Assembly: GCA_002482415.1 (NCBI GenBank) | Contig: DLFY01000264.1 | Coordinates: forward strand, 5,667 to 13,826 | Direction of reading: 5' to 3' | DNA: 8,160 nt | Origin: Phycisphaerales bacterium UBA7708 | GTDB lineage: Bacteria; Planctomycetota; Phycisphaerae; Sedimentisphaerales; Anaerohalosphaeraceae | In this document: piece after piece, positions 6,732 to 8,160 of the stretch | How positions within the stretch are numbered: position 1 is the first letter of the stretch | How the letters are laid out: each line of letters begins with the position of its first letter | Translations under genes and position numbers: made by a program | Notes under the pieces: model-generated | Told to the model about the DNA's origin: nothing | The model's database searches: none | Seen by the model: only the letters and a program-made list of their open reading frames with translations

Positions 6732-7268
6732 ATGGCACATCTGAATATCGAAATCAAAGCCCGCTGCACCGAGCCCCAGCATATCCGCCGGATACTCCAG
6801 CAGCATAATGCCCGCTTCGTGGGTACCGATACGCAAATCGATACGTATTTTAAAGTCCCCGCCGGCCGGCTGAAACTGCGGCAGGGTACCATTGAAAACG
6901 CCCTGATTTATTATCGCCGCCCCGATCAGTCCGGACCCAAACAGGCGGATGTCTGGCTCTATCCATGTCCCAATGGCCCGGCAATGAAAGAATTACTCAC
7001 TGCGGCACTGGGGCTGCGGGTGGAAGTCATCAAGCGGCGGGAGATTTATTTTATCGAGAATATCAAATTTCATATAGACCAGGTCGAAGGCCTCGGCAGT
7101 TTCGTGGAGATTGAAGCCATTGATTCTGATTTGTCCATCGGCACAGAAAAACTCCGCGCGCAATGTCAGATGTTTTTAGACCTGTTCGGCATTCGCAGGG
7201 ATGATCTGCTGGAGCGGTCCTATAGTGATATGCTGGAGCAATCCACGGATCATTCGGCTAATAAATAA
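6732..7268 (+). CDS. CYTH-domain protein (class IV adenylate cyclase / triphosphatase-like)
   Basis: A 178-residue cytoplasmic protein of the CYTH triphosphate-tunnel superfamily, whose members act on triphosphates (ATP to cAMP, thiamine triphosphate or tripolyphosphate hydrolysis). NIEIKAR (5-11) corresponds to the hallmark ExExK; the first acidic residue is Asn5, while Glu7 and Lys9 are kept. DTYF (37-40) with RLKLRQG (46-52) forms strands of the tunnel with basic residues. LIYYRRP (58-64), VIKRREIY (99-106) and HIDQVEGLGSFVEIE (114-128) supply further basic and acidic tunnel residues. The ending ERSYSDMLEQ fits bacterial CyaB-like members. Its ATG directly follows the avtA TAA with no gap, which implies translational coupling; no strong Shine-Dalgarno is visible. 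The activity cannot be assigned: many bacterial homologues called cyclases are probably phosphatases. Confidence 0.85.
   Translation: MAHLNIEIKARCTEPQHIRRILQQHNARFVGTDTQIDTYFKVPAGRLKLRQGTIENALIYYRRPDQSGPKQADVWLYPCPNGPAMKELLTAALGLRVEVIKRREIYFIENIKFHIDQVEGLGSFVEIEAIDSDLSIGTEKLRAQCQMFLDLFGIRRDDLLERSYSDMLEQSTDHSANK
7258..7268. other. Convergent 3' overlap of two genes
   Basis: The plus-strand CYTH stop (TAA, 7266-7268) lies inside the minus-strand YbaK-like gene, whose TAG occupies 7258-7260 on the complement. No intergenic terminator can exist, so each transcript must run antisense into its neighbour before ending. Confidence 0.9.
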
Positions 7269-7779
7269 AACCATCCGGCCAGAACGGGTTCAGCCCCGGC
7301 CAGTCGCTGGCTGGCGGCCACTCATCCGGCAGACTGAAACTCAGAATCTCCGGCTCTGTCAGACGCATGTATTCTTCCATATCCATCCAGATGCTCTTGC
7401 GATGCGAGCCGGCCAAAAAGACAATCTCCCTGTCTTTGGTCAGTGACTTATCCAGCAGCACCGGCAAATCATACGGCTGACCCAGTGGCGCCTCGGCCCC
7501 GAGTTCAGTATCTCGGAAAACAGCCTTGAGCTGCTGTTCGTCGGCCAGCTTGACTTCTTTAGCCTTCAGATGATGCTGCAAGGCGTATAAATCCACGATA
7601 CGATCCGCCGGCAAAACACACAAATACAGTTTCTCGTCGGCTTCTATCACTACCGGCTTGGCTACCTGCCGGGGACTGACATGCTCGATCCGTGCCAACT
7701 GACGTGCCGAATAAACGGGTTTATGCTCCGTGACGCGATAGGGGGTCCGACGGATATTCAGATATTCCAATACGCTCAT
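7258..7779 (-). CDS. YbaK/EbsC-family aminoacyl-tRNA deacylase-like protein
   Basis: A 173-residue protein with a YbaK/ProX editing domain. Family members hydrolyse mischarged tRNA (Cys- or Ala-tRNAPro and others) in trans. The usual blocks appear in order: SVLEYLNIRRTPY (2-14), AKPVVIE (40-46) with Lys41 at the conserved lysine of the substrate pocket, YLCVLPADRIVDL (52-64), LGAEAPLGQPYDLPVLLD (93-110) and IVFLAGSHRKSIWM (119-132) with the GxH loop. Residues 144-173 form an unusual Pro/Trp-rich tail (Trp154, Trp160, Trp167) outside the core domain. AAAGGAG seven bases before the ATG marks the start clearly. The 3' end overlaps the convergent CYTH gene by 11 bases. The specificity (YbaK, ProXp-ala, or other) cannot be set from the sequence. 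It is not obviously linked to the amino-sugar genes. Confidence 0.87.
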   Translation of the reverse strand: MSVLEYLNIRRTPYRVTEHKPVYSARQLARIEHVSPRQVAKPVVIEADEKLYLCVLPADRIVDLYALQHHLKAKEVKLADEQQLKAVFRDTELGAEAPLGQPYDLPVLLDKSLTKDREIVFLAGSHRKSIWMDMEEYMRLTEPEILSFSLPDEWPPASDWPGLNPFWPDGFIY

Positions 7780-8006
7780 AATCGTACTCCTTTATGATAG
7801 TGGCCGGATTCAGGGCCGATTGAGGGGTTATATTGAATGATAACAGTTTGAAATGGGATAAAACAGGAGCTGAAAACAACAGTTTGATGCGGATAAAAAA
7901 CAGTCGGATATGCCTGAATCTGTACGATTAAGCTTCTATGACTCGTATCAGGTGTTCTGCTCTGGTGTTGCAGGCCTATCGTTTTTGTGATTAAGATAGT
8001 TCGCAT
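7776..8006 (-). CDS. Possible 76-residue small ORF upstream of the YbaK-like gene
   Basis: An open frame of 76 codons starts at an ATG preceded by AAGAGGTG (8011-8018) with a four-base spacer, and ends with TGA overlapping the YbaK-like ATG as ATGA. The product is not recognised. It is rich in Ser, Thr, Gln, His, Ile and Pro, has no clear signal peptide or membrane segment, and contains a 12-residue repeat (FYPHQTVV near FIPFQTVI) encoded by the 36-base DNA repeat. The good start context, coupling overlap and open length favour a leader or small gene. The odd composition and AT-rich base use, unlike the neighbours, favour a chance ORF in a leader. Its predicted promoter would start transcription almost at the Shine-Dalgarno, which is awkward for normal initiation. 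Confidence 0.3.
   Translation of the reverse strand: MRTILITKTIGLQHQSRTPDTSHRSLIVQIQAYPTVFYPHQTVVFSSCFIPFQTVIIQYNPSIGPESGHYHKGVRL
7787..7793 (-). promoter_or_regulatory. Strong ribosome binding site of the YbaK-like gene
   Basis: The minus strand reads AAAGGAG, seven bases before the ATG at 7779. It is the best Shine-Dalgarno in the window and fixes this start. It lies inside the 3' part of the possible small ORF ending at 7776. Confidence 0.8.
7842..7903. repeat. Pair of imperfect direct repeats, 36-base period
   Basis: AACAGTTTGA occurs at 7842-7851 and again at 7878-7887. Each copy is followed by a related purine-rich stretch (GGGATAAAACAG and CGGATAAAAAACAG, the second with two more A residues and one fewer base earlier). 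The offset is exactly 36 bases in the core. They lie between the minus-strand promoter and the YbaK-like gene. They could be paired protein-binding sites or a local duplication. Confidence 0.5.
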
Positions 8007-8023
8007 ACTACACCTCTTTGTTT

Positions 8024-8053
8024 ATTATACGTAAAATACCCTGTCTGTTTCAA
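8024..8053 (-). promoter_or_regulatory. Predicted sigma-70-type promoter for the YbaK-like transcript
   Basis: On the minus strand TTGAAA (8048-8053) is followed after 18 bases by a perfect TATAAT (8024-8029). This is the strongest promoter match in the window. Transcription would begin near 8017, about 240 bases before the YbaK-like ATG and about 11 before the small ORF ATG. It implies either a long leader or an almost leaderless small ORF. Confidence 0.6.
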
Positions 8054-8160
8054 GCAATTTGTCATAAGAGCAGCAAATGGTTAGTTTTTCAATTTGCGGG
8101 ATTCAAAATGTTGGGTTTCCAGACTTACACGATGGAATTTTTCGCAATACGGTGTATAAT

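Larger units (their letters stand above)
7780..8160. other. AT-rich region without a recognised gene
   Basis: This stretch from the YbaK-like start to the right edge holds the minus-strand promoter, the possible small ORF and the direct repeats described separately. Right of the promoter, the minus strand has two copies of CAAATTG (8055-8061 and 8090-8096), and GCAAAT (8073-8078) can pair with ATTTGC (8092-8097). The window ends in TATAAT on the plus strand (8155-8160), possibly the -10 element of a gene beyond the edge, but the bases 17 upstream do not resemble a -35. No RNA gene, insertion sequence or terminator with a clear stem and T-run was seen. Confidence 0.6.

Noticed and set aside
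7201..7446. Plus-strand frame running from the CYTH gene into the YbaK-like gene
   Set aside because: It overlaps both real genes out of frame and has no start context or family match.
7913..7952. CCTGA/TCAGG and TACGA/TCGTA inverted repeats as a possible terminator or riboswitch
   Set aside because: The two short stems are separated by a five-base bulge and a 15-base loop with no T-run, and no known aptamer core was recognised.
7780..8160. CRISPR array or mobile-element end in the repeat-bearing AT-rich region
   Set aside because: Only two imperfect repeat copies are present, with no regular spacers, terminal inverted repeats or transposase fragments.

Overview
The window looks like a moderately GC-rich Gram-negative chromosome. 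It carries a lipoprotein glycoside hydrolase, a run of co-directional amino-sugar genes, and AT-rich control regions between genes. The gene types (NahK-like sugar kinase beside a sugar-nucleotide-type nucleotidyltransferase, long NagB fused to a PIG-L deacetylase domain, CYTH protein, stand-alone YbaK protein) suggest a saccharolytic, polysaccharide-degrading lineage such as Planctomycetota/PVC or Bacteroidota. That placement is inference only; no rRNA or other marker is present.

Layout. Bases 1-688 (minus) hold the N-terminal 229 residues of a GH18-like lipoprotein whose 3' end lies outside the window. A 207-base divergent intergenic region (689-895) contains a plausible sigma-70-type promoter for each direction. 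From 896 to 7268 five plus-strand genes follow with gaps of 47, 73, 64 (from the preferred avtA start) and 0 bases: a nucleotidyltransferase, an N-acetylhexosamine 1-kinase (NahK) homologue, a 790-residue NagB/PIG-L fusion, valine-pyruvate aminotransferase (AvtA), and a CYTH-domain protein. A YbaK/EbsC-type aminoacyl-tRNA deacylase (7258-7779, minus) converges on the CYTH gene and overlaps it by 11 bases. The last 380 bases hold no recognised gene. They do contain a good minus-strand promoter, a possible 76-codon small ORF that overlaps the YbaK start by ATGA, and a pair of imperfect 36-base-period direct repeats.

How the genes may work together (inference). The GH18-like lipoprotein may release N-acetylhexosamine-containing sugars outside the cytoplasmic membrane. 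The NahK homologue would phosphorylate free HexNAc at C1, and the neighbouring nucleotidyltransferase could turn HexNAc-1-P into a nucleotide sugar. The NagB/PIG-L fusion pairs a deacetylase-type domain with a deaminase-type domain, so it could stand in for separate NagA and NagB proteins. However, the NagB domain lacks a glutamate that is catalytic in the E. coli enzyme. No transporter, NagA, disaccharide phosphorylase or regulator is visible here. AvtA and the CYTH protein have no obvious place in amino-sugar use and may simply share the transcript.
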